The notes under the pieces: model-generated
The model's database searches: none
What the model was told of the DNA's origin: nothing
The model's input: the letters and a program-made list of their open reading frames with translations, nothing else
In this document: piece after piece, positions 27,062 to 38,834 of the stretch
How the letters are laid out: every line of letters starts with the position of its first letter
Numbering within the stretch: position 1 is the first letter of the stretch
Made by a program: the position numbers and the translations under genes
NCBI RefSeq assembly: GCF_019443405.1
Contig: NZ_CP080376.1
Span: 2,666,001 to 2,730,000 of the forward strand
DNA length: 64,000 nucleotides
Source: Brevundimonas sp. PAMC22021
GTDB lineage: Bacteria; Pseudomonadota; Alphaproteobacteria; Caulobacterales; Caulobacteraceae
Direction: 5' to 3'

Positions 27062-27402
27062 CAGCGACGACGACCCGACAGCAGCAGGCCGATCACCACG
27101 CCGACGCCCAGCGCGATGGCGGTGGACTGGACCGGGCGCTCCTGCACCCGCTCGGTGATGTAGCGCTGGGCCTCGTCGACGCGTTCTGCGGCGTCGTCAT
27201 AGTACTCGCGACCGCGCACCCGGGCGGTGTCGTAGTAGCCGCGCGCCTGCTGGCGCACTTCATCGGATTTCTCGGCCAGCTTGGCCTGGGCCTGGGCGGC
27301 CTTGTCCTTCAGGCGCTGGGTCTCTTCGCGGGCGCCGGTCTTCAGATCCTCCTTGAGGGTCTTGATGTCCGCCTTGATGTCGTCTTTCGCCTGGGTGGCC
27401 AT
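27061..27402 (-). CDS. DUF883 (ElaB/YqjD)-family membrane-anchored stress protein
   Basis: A 113-residue protein. The start MATQAKDDIKADIK has GGAGCG upstream. Residues 1-90 are a long charged, amphipathic, coiled-coil-like helix (KTLKEDLKTGAREETQRLKD). A C-terminal membrane helix (about 92-110, TAIALGVGVVIGLLLSG) ends in GRRR. This is the ElaB/YqjD layout; in Escherichia coli YqjD is a stationary-phase inner-membrane protein that binds ribosomes. An exact EcfG-type promoter lies 50-74 bases upstream. The next gene overlaps its stop codon. Confidence 0.9.
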   Translation of the reverse strand: MATQAKDDIKADIKTLKEDLKTGAREETQRLKDKAAQAQAKLAEKSDEVRQQARGYYDTARVRGREYYDDAAERVDEAQRYITERVQERPVQSTAIALGVGVVIGLLLSGRRR

Positions 27403-27451
27403 GATGCGCGCTCCGTCTAAGCTTGGCTGTAAATAGGGAACCCCGCTTGCC

Positions 27452-27476
27452 AACGCCAGCAAGGCGCCGCGGTTCC
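27452..27476 (-). promoter_or_regulatory. EcfG-type promoter, DUF883 gene pair
   Basis: On the minus strand GGAAC, 16 bases, CGTT, an exact match. The -10 element ends 49 bases before the DUF883 gene start. Confidence 0.82.
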
Positions 27477-27535
27477 ATGGACGTCCTTCACGCGTCGCCC
27501 TCGTCAGGCGCGCTGACGCGCGATAAACGTCTTTC

Positions 27536-28189
27536 ATGACCGACTGGCTGTTTCCGCCCCGCCCGCAACCGTCCCTGCCCATTGAGGGAGAGGACCGGCG
27601 CTTTCCCGTGCGCCGCATCCTGTGCGTGGGGCAGAACTACGCCGCCCATGCGCGCGAGATGGGATCGAAGCTGGAGGGGCATGTTCCTTTCTTCTTTTCC
27701 AAGCCCGCCGACGCCCTGGTCTCCGATGGAGCCGATCCGGCCTATCCGCAGGCCACGGCCAACCTGCACCACGAGATCGAACTGGTGGCGGCGATCGGCG
27801 AGGGCGGGCGCATCGTCGGCTGGGCCGTGGGCGTAGACCTCACGCGTCGCGACCTCCAGGCCGAGGCCAAGGCGGCGGGACGGCCCTGGGACGCCGCCAA
27901 GGGCTTTGATCAGTCGGCGCCCTGCGGCGCGCTCCGACTGGGCGACCTGCCGGACGCCGATGCAGCCATTACGCTGAGCGTCAACGGCGAGACGCGCCAG
28001 TCGGGTCGCCTTGGCGACATGATCCTGGATCCCGAGGCGGTGCTGGAGGCCGCAGGCGCATTGTGGGCGCTGCAGCCCGGCGATCTGATCTTCACCGGAA
28101 CGCCTGAAGGCGTGGGACCGTTGATCCGGGGTGATCGCGTCGAGGCCGAGATCACGGGGCTGCCGAGCCTTGGTTTCTCCGTGGTCTGA
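27536..28189 (+). CDS. fumarylacetoacetate hydrolase (FAH)-family protein
   Basis: A 217-residue cytosolic enzyme with the FAH core: ILCVGQNYAAHAREMG, the substrate/metal region FFFSKPADALV, HHEIELVAAIG with acidic metal ligands, and DLIFTGTPEGVGPL. The small size and these motifs fit fumarylpyruvate hydrolases or acylpyruvases of the NagK/FAHD1 type, which cleave 2-oxo-acid C-C bonds. The exact substrate is not determined. It is divergent from the DUF883 stress operon and no aromatic-degradation genes are adjacent. Confidence 0.92.
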   Translation: MTDWLFPPRPQPSLPIEGEDRRFPVRRILCVGQNYAAHAREMGSKLEGHVPFFFSKPADALVSDGADPAYPQATANLHHEIELVAAIGEGGRIVGWAVGVDLTRRDLQAEAKAAGRPWDAAKGFDQSAPCGALRLGDLPDADAAITLSVNGETRQSGRLGDMILDPEAVLEAAGALWALQPGDLIFTGTPEGVGPLIRGDRVEAEITGLPSLGFSVV

Positions 28190-28221
28190 CCGGGTAGGGC
28201 CGCGTTCATTAACCGCGTGGG

Positions 28222-28244
28222 GTAAGACTCTCTCAAGGTCTTAC
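28222..28244. repeat. short inverted repeat between the FAH and aldo/keto reductase genes
   Basis: GTAAGAC and GTCTTAC, perfect seven-base arms nine bases apart. It could be an operator or a weak hairpin; there is no T run. It lies 32 bases upstream of the aldo/keto reductase start codon. Confidence 0.5.
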
Positions 28245-28275
28245 TGAGGGTCCCTTAAGCTTTCGGGTCCAGCAT

Positions 28276-29205
28276 GTGCGGGTGACGAACTCCCCCGCCC
28301 GCTCCGACAAGGCTCCTCCGATCGACCGCCTGGCGATCGCCGTGGTGACCGAGCCCGAGCGCGTGCGCGGGGCGGCGATTTCGGCGCCGCCGGGCGCCCG
28401 CGAGGACGCCATGCGCTTTCTGTTGCAGACGGCGGCCGATGCGGGCGTTCGCATGGTGGCGACCAAGCCAGGCGGCGACGCCGAGCGCCTGCTGGGCCAG
28501 GCCTGGCCGTTTCCTTCTCCGTTCGGGGTGACGGTGCGCACGGTGGGTCTGGCCGAAGGCGCGGACCGGATCGAGGCGCGGGCGCGACGCTCGCTGGAAC
28601 GACTGGGCCTGCCGCGCGGCGACGTTCTGCTGGTGTCCAGCGCCGCCGACCTTCTGGGCGCCGAAGGGCGCGCGCTCTGGAGCCGGCTTGAAGGATTGAA
28701 GGCCAGGGGCCTGTTTCGTCGTCTCGGCTTTTGCGCCTCGGCCGAAGAGGCGGCGGACGGTCTGGCGCGCCGTCTGGGCGCGGACGTGGTGCAGGTCGGC
28801 TGCAATTTGCTGGACCAACGGGCGGCGCGCAGCGGCCTGCTGGACCGGATCGCCCTGACTGGGGCGGAGGTTCATCTGTCGTCGGTATTCGCGCGCGGCC
28901 TCTTGTTCGCGGGCGGCGAGGATCTGCCCGCGCACCTGGCCGATCAGGCGCAGGGCCTGTCGCGCATGCGGCGGCGGCTGGCGGAGGGACGTTGCGACCC
29001 GATGCAGGCGGCCCTGGCCTACGCCTTTTCGCTGCCGGCGGTGGACAAGGTCATCGCCAGCGTCAGCTCGGCCGCCGAACTGCGGGCGGTGATCGCCGCG
29101 GCCCACGCGCCCTGTCCGAACCTGGACTGGTCGTCGCTGGCGCTGGACGCGCCGGCCGCGATCGCGACCGACGCGCCCCGCTTCCGGATCAGTAGCGCAG
29201 CCTGA
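28276..29205 (+). CDS. aldo/keto reductase-like protein lacking the usual active site
   Basis: A 309-residue protein, probably starting at GTG 28276 or GTG 28282; the ATG at 28274 is out of frame and stops at once. The C-terminal half keeps the AKR barrel pattern (LPAVDKVIASVSSAAELRAVI, the cofactor-binding end), and the middle has LGLPRGDVLLV. The N-terminal catalytic segment that normally reads like DTAxxYGxSE is replaced by VATKPGGDAERLLG, so the catalytic Asp and Tyr appear lost. It may be non-catalytic or have another role. Its last 17 bases overlap the convergent btuB-like gene. Confidence 0.8.
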   Translation: MRVTNSPARSDKAPPIDRLAIAVVTEPERVRGAAISAPPGAREDAMRFLLQTAADAGVRMVATKPGGDAERLLGQAWPFPSPFGVTVRTVGLAEGADRIEARARRSLERLGLPRGDVLLVSSAADLLGAEGRALWSRLEGLKARGLFRRLGFCASAEEAADGLARRLGADVVQVGCNLLDQRAARSGLLDRIALTGAEVHLSSVFARGLLFAGGEDLPAHLADQAQGLSRMRRRLAEGRCDPMQAALAYAFSLPAVDKVIASVSSAAELRAVIAAAHAPCPNLDWSSLALDAPAAIATDAPRFRISSAA

Positions 29206-31027
29206 TCCCGACGTAGCCGGACAGGCCCGGCTCGCCGTAGTCCAGAACCTGCTGGTAGTGTTCGTCGAAGAGGTTCTCAACCCGCGCCGTCAGCGTCACC
29301 TGTTCGCTCAGCGCATAGGCCGCGTTCAGGTTGGCGACGACGAAGCCGTCGCGCGTGGCCCGGGCAAAGGTCGCGTTGTCGACATCCTCCTGATCGCCTT
29401 CGGCCCGAACCGTCAGGGCGCCCGACAGGCGCAGGCCCGTCCAGCCCAGTGTGGCGGAGCCGGCGTGCTCGGCCACGCGCTGCAGGCGAAGGCCGGTGGT
29501 GCGATCCTCCGCGTCCGTCCAGGCGTAGGCCAGCGTCAGGTCGAACCCGCCGCCCAGGAGGGCGCGGCCTTCCAGCTCGACCCCGTCCGTGCGCGTCTCC
29601 GCGATGTTGATGTAGCGCCCGCCGACATAGCTGATCTGATCCTCGACGTTCAGTCGATAGAGGGTCGCGCGACCGTCCAGCCGCCCGTCCGCAGAGGCCC
29701 AGCCGAGGGCGATTTCGCCGCCATCCGCCTGTTCGGGGTTCAGCTGCGCGACCGGCGGCGTGAAGCAGAAGTCGCACACCGCCTGGCTGATGCTGGGCGC
29801 CTTGAAGCCCGTGCCGTAAGCCCCCGAGACAAGAAAGCCGCCGTCCAGCCGGTAGGCCGCCGAGACCCGGCCGGTGGTTTCCGAGCCGAAATCGTCGGTG
29901 TCGTCGTAGCGCAGGGCGCCCGACAGGTTCAGCCGCTCCGAGGCGTCCCAGCCGCCGGTGACGAACACCGAGGTGGTCGCCAGGTCGTCCGCCTCGCCCG
30001 ACGACAACTCGCCGGAGGTTTCCTCACGCTCCGCACCAAAGGCGTAGGTCAGGCCGAGGTCGGATCGGGCGCCGTCCGCCTGCCAGCGATAGAGCTGCCG
30101 GTCCCCCTGAAAGGTGGAGCCGAAGCCGCCGCTGTCGGAGGTGCGGTCGACGTCCGAGCCCGAGATGCTGAACTGGTGCGACAGGCCGAGCGCGTTCAGG
30201 CGCAGGCGACCAAAGCCGGACCACTGTTCCGACTGCTGAGTGTCGAAGGTGTCGGCGAGATCGAAGCTGGGGGCGGGAAAGCCGTCGGTCTCGGCGTCGC
30301 CACGCGACCAGCGCACCGAGCCGTCCACCGACGCCGCCGGAGACAGGGCGTAGCGACCCCGAACGCCGATGGTGGTGCTCTCGAAGCCGTCGTCCTCTGG
30401 ATTGCCGTCCGCCTCGTCCGCCGCCGAGATGCCGTCGGTGTCCAAGCGCGACACATAGGCGCCGAAGGCGTACTGCTCCGTCGTCATGCCCGCGGACAGG
30501 CGGCCGCGCAGCGTGTCGTAGCTGCCTGCCTCGGCCTCGGCGCGCAGGCCGTCGATCTCGCGCGTGGTGAAGGCGATCACCCCGCCGATGGCGTCCGACC
30601 CCCACAGCGAAGACTGGGGACCGCTCAGCACCTCGATCCGCTGGATGTCGCCCAGCTCGAAGCCGGAGAAGTCGAACGCGCCGTTGGGCTCTGTCGGATC
30701 GTTGACCGGCACGCCGTCGACGAGGACCAGGGTCTTGCCGGGCGTGGCGCCCCGCATCCGCACCTGGGCCAGGCCGCCGAAGGCGCCGGTGCGCGTGACC
30801 GACAGACCCGGCACGTCGGCCAGGATGTCGGCGGCGAAGATGGCCCCGCGCTGCTGAATGGCGCGCTCGTCGATCACGCGCGCGCCGGGCGTTTCGGCGA
30901 CAATCGCCTCGACGCGGGTGGCGGTGACCACGACCTCTTCGAGTTGTTCGTTGGTCTGAGCCCAGACAGGCGTCGAGAGCACGGCGACGGACAGCGCCGC
31001 CGAGGAGAGAAGGATGGATCGCTTCAT
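29189..31027 (-). CDS. btuB: TonB-dependent vitamin B12 receptor (BtuB-like)
   Basis: A 612-residue outer-membrane receptor starting MKRSILLSSAAL, with GGAG eight bases upstream. The signal peptide ends PVWAQ. A TonB box lies near residues 30-36 (EEVVVTA), then the plug domain (with RGATPGKTLVLVDGVPVND and DAIGGVIAFTT), then a 22-strand barrel ending GYVGIRLRY with an aromatic last residue. The plug sequence and size match BtuB. The cobalamin riboswitch in its leader supports B12 as the substrate. Its 3' end overlaps the convergent aldo/keto reductase-like gene by 17 bases. Other B12 uptake genes are not in the window. Confidence 0.95.
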   Translation of the reverse strand: MKRSILLSSAALSVAVLSTPVWAQTNEQLEEVVVTATRVEAIVAETPGARVIDERAIQQRGAIFAADILADVPGLSVTRTGAFGGLAQVRMRGATPGKTLVLVDGVPVNDPTEPNGAFDFSGFELGDIQRIEVLSGPQSSLWGSDAIGGVIAFTTREIDGLRAEAEAGSYDTLRGRLSAGMTTEQYAFGAYVSRLDTDGISAADEADGNPEDDGFESTTIGVRGRYALSPAASVDGSVRWSRGDAETDGFPAPSFDLADTFDTQQSEQWSGFGRLRLNALGLSHQFSISGSDVDRTSDSGGFGSTFQGDRQLYRWQADGARSDLGLTYAFGAEREETSGELSSGEADDLATTSVFVTGGWDASERLNLSGALRYDDTDDFGSETTGRVSAAYRLDGGFLVSGAYGTGFKAPSISQAVCDFCFTPPVAQLNPEQADGGEIALGWASADGRLDGRATLYRLNVEDQISYVGGRYINIAETRTDGVELEGRALLGGGFDLTLAYAWTDAEDRTTGLRLQRVAEHAGSATLGWTGLRLSGALTVRAEGDQEDVDNATFARATRDGFVVANLNAAYALSEQVTLTARVENLFDEHYQQVLDYGEPGLSGYVGIRLRY

Positions 31028-31196
31028 TGAGCAGACTCCGTTCGGTCGCCTCCGCGAATGCGCGCGAGGAGGCGGAACAAGCGAGCCGATCCGCCGGGCC
31101 CTTGGGCTCGGACGGCGCAAGATCGGGTCGCTTCGACGGAACTCATCGGTCCCCGCGCCTCTGTCTGGTCCCGGACAGCGGACGAGCGACGTCGGC

Positions 31197-31350
31197 GGCC
31201 AGGTCTCCTGGCTTGCGGGTCATGAGCCGCCGTCCTCGCCTTCCCAGACCGGGGTCCAGTGGCGCCGGGATCGCTCCCGGTTTGGACGACGGCCTCGCCG
31301 CCTACAGTTGCGGGCACAGCCGCGGTGTCTGACCGCGTTCCCTTAACCGC
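31197..31350 (-). ncRNA. cobalamin (B12) riboswitch in the btuB leader
   Basis: Read on the minus strand it has the canonical conserved elements in order: TTAAGGGAACGCGGT, GCTGTGCCCGCAACTGTAGG, GCCACTGG, GGGAAGGC, ATGACCCGC and the B12 box AAGCCAGGAGACCTGGC. It represses btuB when adenosylcobalamin binds. The 170 bases between the B12 box and the btuB start contain a CGAGCC/GGCTCG hairpin (31082-31110) that may be part of the expression platform. The whole 31028-31441 gene-free stretch is this leader plus about 90 bases before mutS in which I see nothing firm. Confidence 0.96.
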
Positions 31351-31441
31351 CGGGCGCGGCTATCGCAGGCGTCGGCGCCCGGTGCAACGGAGGGCGGATG
31401 GCGCTTGAGACGACGGGCGCGATCCGTCACCCTGCGGCCAC

Positions 31442-34135
<2,694 letters not shown>

Positions 34136-34214
34136 GGACTAATACGTAATCACGGGGTTTGTTAACCGCCTTGGCGGAGGGTGCGGCCGCCTGACCGAAT
34201 AGGACCCTGCTCCG

Positions 34215-36014
34215 ATGCTTCGAAGCCTTTCGCTGGCGACCAAGACCGCGCTGATGGTCGTGGCCGCCTTGACCCTGCTGACGCTGGCCCTGCTGGCGGT
34301 CGCGGCCGTGCTGCTGACACGCGACGCGGAGGCGCAGGCGCGCGATCGGCAGGAGGCCAATATGCGCGTGGCCTGGCAGGTGCTGAACCAGCACGGTGGA
34401 AACTACAGCCTGAAGAACGGCGCACTGTTGGCTGGCGATCAACCGCTGAACGGCCACTTCGAGCCGGTGGACCGGATCAAGACCCTGGTCGGCGGGGTGG
34501 CTACGGTCTTCATGGGCGACGAGCGCATCTCCACAAACGTCACCAAGGAAGACGGATCGCGCGCGGTCGGCACCCGCTTGAAGGCCGGACCGGTTCATGA
34601 CGCGGTGCTGCGCGACGGCCGATCCTATCGCGGCGAGGCCGAAGTGCTGGAGACGCCGTATTTCGTCGCCTATGACCCGATCAAGGACGCGTCCGGCAAG
34701 GTTGTCGGCGTTCTGTTCGTCGGCATTCCGCAATCCGACTACATGGCCTCGGTGAACGCGGTCCTGACCGCCTTCATCGTGGTGGGGCTGCTGGCTGCGG
34801 CCATGACGGCTGGGGCCTGCCTGTGGGCGTCGCGGCGGATGTTCGCGCCGTTGGGCGCGTTGTGCGAACGGCTGGAAGCCCTGCAAAGGGGCCGCACGGA
34901 TGTGGAGGCGCCCTGGGCCTCGCGCGGTGACGACATCGGCCAGATCAGCCGCGCCGTGCTGGCCTTCCGCGACGCCGCCATCCGCAACGCCCGAAGCGAG
35001 GCGGAGGCGGAGCGAATGCGCGAAACCGCCCGCGCCGGCCGGATCGCCAGCGAGGCCGAGCAGGCCCGCATCGCCGAGGAAGACGCCGCGGTGGTCGCGG
35101 CGTTGGGACGCGGCCTTTCCGCACTGGCCGAGGGCGACCTGACGCACCGCATCCTAGCCGACTTCGCCCCGCGCAGCCGTCAGCTGAAGGACGACTACAA
35201 CGCCGCCGTCGTCGCCATGGGCGAAACGGTGGCCGAGATCGCCGCGCTGGGCGAGGCCATGCGGTCCGGCACGGCGGAGGTCTCGAGCGCCACCGGCGAC
35301 CTGTCGCGCCGCACCGAGCGCCAGGCGGCCGCGCTGGAAGAAACCGCCGCCGCCCTGGACGAGATCACCGCCACCGTGCGCCGGACCGCCGAGGGCGCCC
35401 AGGCGGCCGCCGCCATCACCACTGCAGCGCGGGACGGCGCAGACGATAGACAAAGGATCATCGCCGACACCGCCGCCGCCATGGCCGGGATCGAGGCCGC
35501 CTCTTCGCGGATCAACGAGATCATCGGCGTCATCAACGAAATCGCCTTTCAGACGAACCTGCTGGCGCTGAACGCGGGCGTGGAGGCGGCGCGGGCGGGC
35601 GACGCGGGCAGGGGCTTCGCCGTGGTCGCCTCCGAGGTTCGGGCTCTGGCCCAGCGTTCGGCGGACGCGGCCAAGGAAATCCGCACCCTGATCGGCGAAT
35701 CCGGCGCCAGCATCGAGGAGGGCGCGCGCCTGGCGGCCCTGGCCGGCGCCGCCCTGGCGACGCTGAACGATCATGTGGGCGAGATCGACGTGCTGGCGGC
35801 CGACATCGCCGCCTCGGCGCGCGAACAGGCGATGGGCCTGGGCGAGGTCAACACCGCCGTCGGCCAGATGGACCAGACCACCCAGCAGAACGCCGCGATG
35901 GTCGAGCAGACAACGGCCGCCAATCAGTCGCTGAGCCTGGAGGCTGAACGTCTGGCCAGCCTGCTGGGCCGCTTCCGCCTGGAGGCCGCGCCGGCGTTCG
36001 CCCGGGCGGCCTGA
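34215..36014 (+). CDS. methyl-accepting chemotaxis protein with a single Cache-type sensor
   Basis: A 599-residue chemoreceptor. The first membrane helix is at about 11-33, a periplasmic sensor domain of the Cache type at about 34-182 (with [13 protein letters not shown] and [13 protein letters not shown] near its end), the second helix at about 184-206, and HAMP-like segments at about 207-335. The signalling domain has the hairpin tip [21 protein letters not shown] near 439-459 and [11 protein letters not shown]. The usual AVEAARAG reads GVEAARAG. It ends in FARAA without a CheR-binding pentapeptide. No other chemotaxis genes are nearby. Confidence 0.95.
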   Translation: MLRSLSLATKTALMVVAALTLLTLALLAVAAVLLTRDAEAQARDRQEANMRVAWQVLNQHGGNYSLKNGALLAGDQPLNGHFEPVDRIKTLVGGVATVFMGDERISTNVTKEDGSRAVGTRLKAGPVHDAVLRDGRSYRGEAEVLETPYFVAYDPIKDASGKVVGVLFVGIPQSDYMASVNAVLTAFIVVGLLAAAMTAGACLWASRRMFAPLGALCERLEALQRGRTDVEAPWASRGDDIGQISRAVLAFRDAAIRNARSEAEAERMRETARAGRIASEAEQARIAEEDAAVVAALGRGLSALAEGDLTHRILADFAPRSRQLKDDYNAAVVAMGETVAEIAALGEAMRSGTAEVSSATGDLSRRTERQAAALEETAAALDEITATVRRTAEGAQAAAAITTAARDGADDRQRIIADTAAAMAGIEAASSRINEIIGVINEIAFQTNLLALNAGVEAARAGDAGRGFAVVASEVRALAQRSADAAKEIRTLIGESGASIEEGARLAALAGAALATLNDHVGEIDVLAADIAASAREQAMGLGEVNTAVGQMDQTTQQNAAMVEQTTAANQSLSLEAERLASLLGRFRLEAAPAFARAA

Positions 36015-36063
36015 GGACGATCAGACCCGCTGAAGGCGCGCGACGTGGCGGCGCCGTCCGCCT

Positions 36064-38787
36064 ATGTTCGGATCAATGACGGCTTTGACCCTGAATCTCG
36101 ACCAGCGCCTTGCGGCGGCTGCGCGTGCGCCTGACGTGCGCGCGGCGACGGCGGGGGTATTGCGGGAGGCTTACGGCGCCGGTCGTGCGCGGGCCGAGCG
36201 GCGGCTGGAGGCTGGAGGCGAGGGACGGGTCGTGGCGCGTCTTTATGCCGGGGCGGCGGACGAGATGCTGCAAGCCTTGTGGACACAGGCGACGCAGGTG
36301 CTCTGGCCGGTGTCGGCGGTGGAGGCCGAGCGGCTGTCGCTGCTGGCGGTGGGCGGCTATGGGCGCGGGGTGCTGGCCCCGTTTTCGGACCTGGACCTGC
36401 TGTTTGTGCGCTCGGGACGGGCGACGCCCAGGGCCGAACAGGTGATCGGCCATGTACTGCATGTGCTGTGGGATCTAGGGCTCAAGGTCGGCTCGGCCTT
36501 TCGTTCCATCGACGAGGCGCTGTCTCTGGCAAAAGCCGACATGACGATCCGCACGACGTTGCTGGAGGCGCGGCCGCTGGCTGGGGACGCGGGTTTGTCC
36601 GACCTGCTGATCGCACGGTTTCAGGACATGGCGAACCGGGCCGATCCCCGGCCGTTCATCGCCGCCAAGCTGGAGGAGCGCGCGGCCCGCCACGAAAAGG
36701 CGGGCGCCGTCCGCTACAAGGTCGAGCCGAACGTCAAGGACGGCAAGGGCGGCTTGCGCGACCTCAACGCCCTGTTCTGGATCGCGCGGGCGCTCGCGCC
36801 CGAAAGCCGGCTGGGCGCCGCCGTGATGGACCCGCTGCTGACGGCGCGGGAGCGGCGCACTTTTGACGAGGCGTTCGACTTTCTGTGGCGGGTGCGCAGC
36901 CACCTGCACCTGATCGCCGGCCGCGCGGAAGAGAAGCTGACCTTTGACATGCAGCCGGAGGTGGCGCGGCGCATGGGCTGGCGCGGGCGGGGCGACGAAC
37001 CGGCGGTGGAGCGGTTCATGCGACGCTATTTCCTGGTGGCGCGCGATGTGGGCGCCCTGACCCGCGCCCTGTCGGCCAAGCTTGAGGCGCGCCAGCACAA
37101 GCAGCCGCAGGGACTGTCGCGACTGGCCGCATCGCTGTTGCCGTCACGGCAGAAACGGATCGATGCGCCGGGGTTCTCCGTCTCGGGCGGGCGGCTGACG
37201 GTGAACGGACCCGAGGTGTTCGCGAACGATCCGGTGCAACTGCTGACCCTGTTCGTCCTGGCCGATCGGCACGACCTCGACCTGCATCCCGACGCCTTTT
37301 CGGCGGTGACGCGGTCCCTGTCGCGGGTGACGCCCCGGCTGAGGCGAGACCCGCGCGCGGCCAGCGCCTTTCTGGACATTCTGGCGCATGGACAGCGGCC
37401 TTATCGCGCGCTGACGGTGATGAACGAGACCGGGCTTCTGGGTCGCTTTCTGCCGGAATGGGGGCGGATCGTCGGCCAGACGCAGTTCAACATGTATCAC
37501 GCCTATACGGTGGACGAGCACACGCTGCAGGCCATCGGCATCATCAACGACATCGCGCGCGGCAAGCTGAAGACCGACCATCCGGTGGCGTCGGAGATCG
37601 TGCACCTGATCGCGGACATGGAAGCCCTGATGCTGGCCATGCTGCTGCACGACGTCGGCAAGGGCGGCGAGCGGGGGCAGCTGGAGGACGGCGCCATCGC
37701 CGCGCGGCGGGCCTGCGAGCGACTGGGCGTCGATCCGCGCCGGATCGAGCTGGTGGTGTGGTTGGTCCGCAATCACCTGGCGCTGTCGGACTATGCGCAG
37801 AAGCGAGACCTCGGCGATCCGCAGACGGTGCGCGACTTCGCCCAACTGGTCGGCGATCCCGAGCGGCTGCGGCTCCTGCTGATCCTGACCGTGGCCGACA
37901 TCAGGGCTGTCGGGCCGGGCGTGTGGAACGGTTGGAAGGGCCAGTTGATGCGCACCCTCTACAACCAGGTCAGCGCCCTGTTCCGGGGCGAGGACATGCG
38001 GCGGCCCGATCCGGTCAGCGAACACCCGGCGCTGGTCGAGCGGGCGAGAGCAGCGGGCGCAGCGGCGGAGGCCGCGCCGGTCGCGCCGGTGCAGGGGCTG
38101 ACGGTGCAGGCGACCGAGCTGCGCGTCGCCGCCCAGGACCGGCCCGGTCTGTTCGCCGATCTGGCCCAGACCATCGCCGCCGCCGGCGCCGACATCACCG
38201 ACGCGCGGGTGGCGACCACGGATCAGGGCCTGGTGCTGGACGTGTTCCGCATCCAGGACGGAGCATGCGCGCCCTATGGCCAGGCGGAGCCGCGCCGGCT
38301 GTCGCGATTGGTCGAGGCGGTGGAGCGGGCGGCGCGGGCCGAAGGCCGCATCGCGCGCGCGCCGGAATCCGCGCCCAGTGCCCGACGCGCGGTGTTCGAG
38401 GTCCGTCCCGTGGTGATGGTGGATCATCACGCCAGCGATGCGGCCACTGTGGTCGAGGTGTCCGGCGCCGACCGGCCGGGCCTGCTGGCGGCCCTGTCGC
38501 GAACCATCACCGAGCGTGGCCTGTCGATCCGCTCGGCCCATGTGGCCAGCTTCGGCGAGCGGGCGGTGGACAGCTTCTATCTGGTCGATGCGCGCGGGCG
38601 GAAGATCACCGACGAGGCGATCCTGGCCGAGCTGCGCGACGCCCTGCATGCGGTGCTGGAGCCGCCGCGCGCCCAGCCGCCCGGCCGCCAGGTGGTCGCC
38701 GCCCGCGCCAGCGCCCGCGACGTCTCCGACCTCGGCCGTCGCAGTCCGCGCGCCAAGCCCGTTTCGCCCGGCGAACAGGCGCGCTAA
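36064..38787 (+). CDS. glnD: bifunctional [protein-PII] uridylyltransferase/uridylyl-removing enzyme
   Basis: A 907-residue nitrogen-sensing enzyme that uridylylates PII proteins when glutamine is low and reverses this when it is high. The nucleotidyltransferase motif GGYGRGVLAPFSDLDLLF begins near residue 97, with KVEPNVKDGKGGLRDLNAL after it. The HD domain has LLHDVGKGG near 528. Two ACT domains (about 690-770 and 800-880, each with a RPGL(F/L)A(D/A)L motif) bind glutamine. The ATG at 36064 and the in-frame ATG at 36076 are both possible starts; neither has a clear ribosome binding site. Confidence 0.97.
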   Translation: MFGSMTALTLNLDQRLAAAARAPDVRAATAGVLREAYGAGRARAERRLEAGGEGRVVARLYAGAADEMLQALWTQATQVLWPVSAVEAERLSLLAVGGYGRGVLAPFSDLDLLFVRSGRATPRAEQVIGHVLHVLWDLGLKVGSAFRSIDEALSLAKADMTIRTTLLEARPLAGDAGLSDLLIARFQDMANRADPRPFIAAKLEERAARHEKAGAVRYKVEPNVKDGKGGLRDLNALFWIARALAPESRLGAAVMDPLLTARERRTFDEAFDFLWRVRSHLHLIAGRAEEKLTFDMQPEVARRMGWRGRGDEPAVERFMRRYFLVARDVGALTRALSAKLEARQHKQPQGLSRLAASLLPSRQKRIDAPGFSVSGGRLTVNGPEVFANDPVQLLTLFVLADRHDLDLHPDAFSAVTRSLSRVTPRLRRDPRAASAFLDILAHGQRPYRALTVMNETGLLGRFLPEWGRIVGQTQFNMYHAYTVDEHTLQAIGIINDIARGKLKTDHPVASEIVHLIADMEALMLAMLLHDVGKGGERGQLEDGAIAARRACERLGVDPRRIELVVWLVRNHLALSDYAQKRDLGDPQTVRDFAQLVGDPERLRLLLILTVADIRAVGPGVWNGWKGQLMRTLYNQVSALFRGEDMRRPDPVSEHPALVERARAAGAAAEAAPVAPVQGLTVQATELRVAAQDRPGLFADLAQTIAAAGADITDARVATTDQGLVLDVFRIQDGACAPYGQAEPRRLSRLVEAVERAARAEGRIARAPESAPSARRAVFEVRPVVMVDHHASDAATVVEVSGADRPGLLAALSRTITERGLSIRSAHVASFGERAVDSFYLVDARGRKITDEAILAELRDALHAVLEPPRAQPPGRQVVAARASARDVSDLGRRSPRAKPVSPGEQAR

Positions 38788-38834
38788 GCGAAGAACCGAC
38801 GGCGCCCCGCCGCGCCCCAGGACCCTATTCCCGC

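Noticed and set aside
31028-31120. N-terminal extension of the btuB-like frame by 31 codons
   Set aside because: It would precede the signal peptide with an Arg-rich leader and has no ribosome binding site; the ATG at 31027 has both.
29189-31350. Horizontal transfer of the btuB region
   Set aside because: Base composition and codon use look like the neighbours, and there are no mobile-element remnants.
37458-38834. Open frame extending murJ upstream across glnD
   Set aside because: It overlaps the ACT-domain half of glnD in another frame; murJ homology begins only after 38835.
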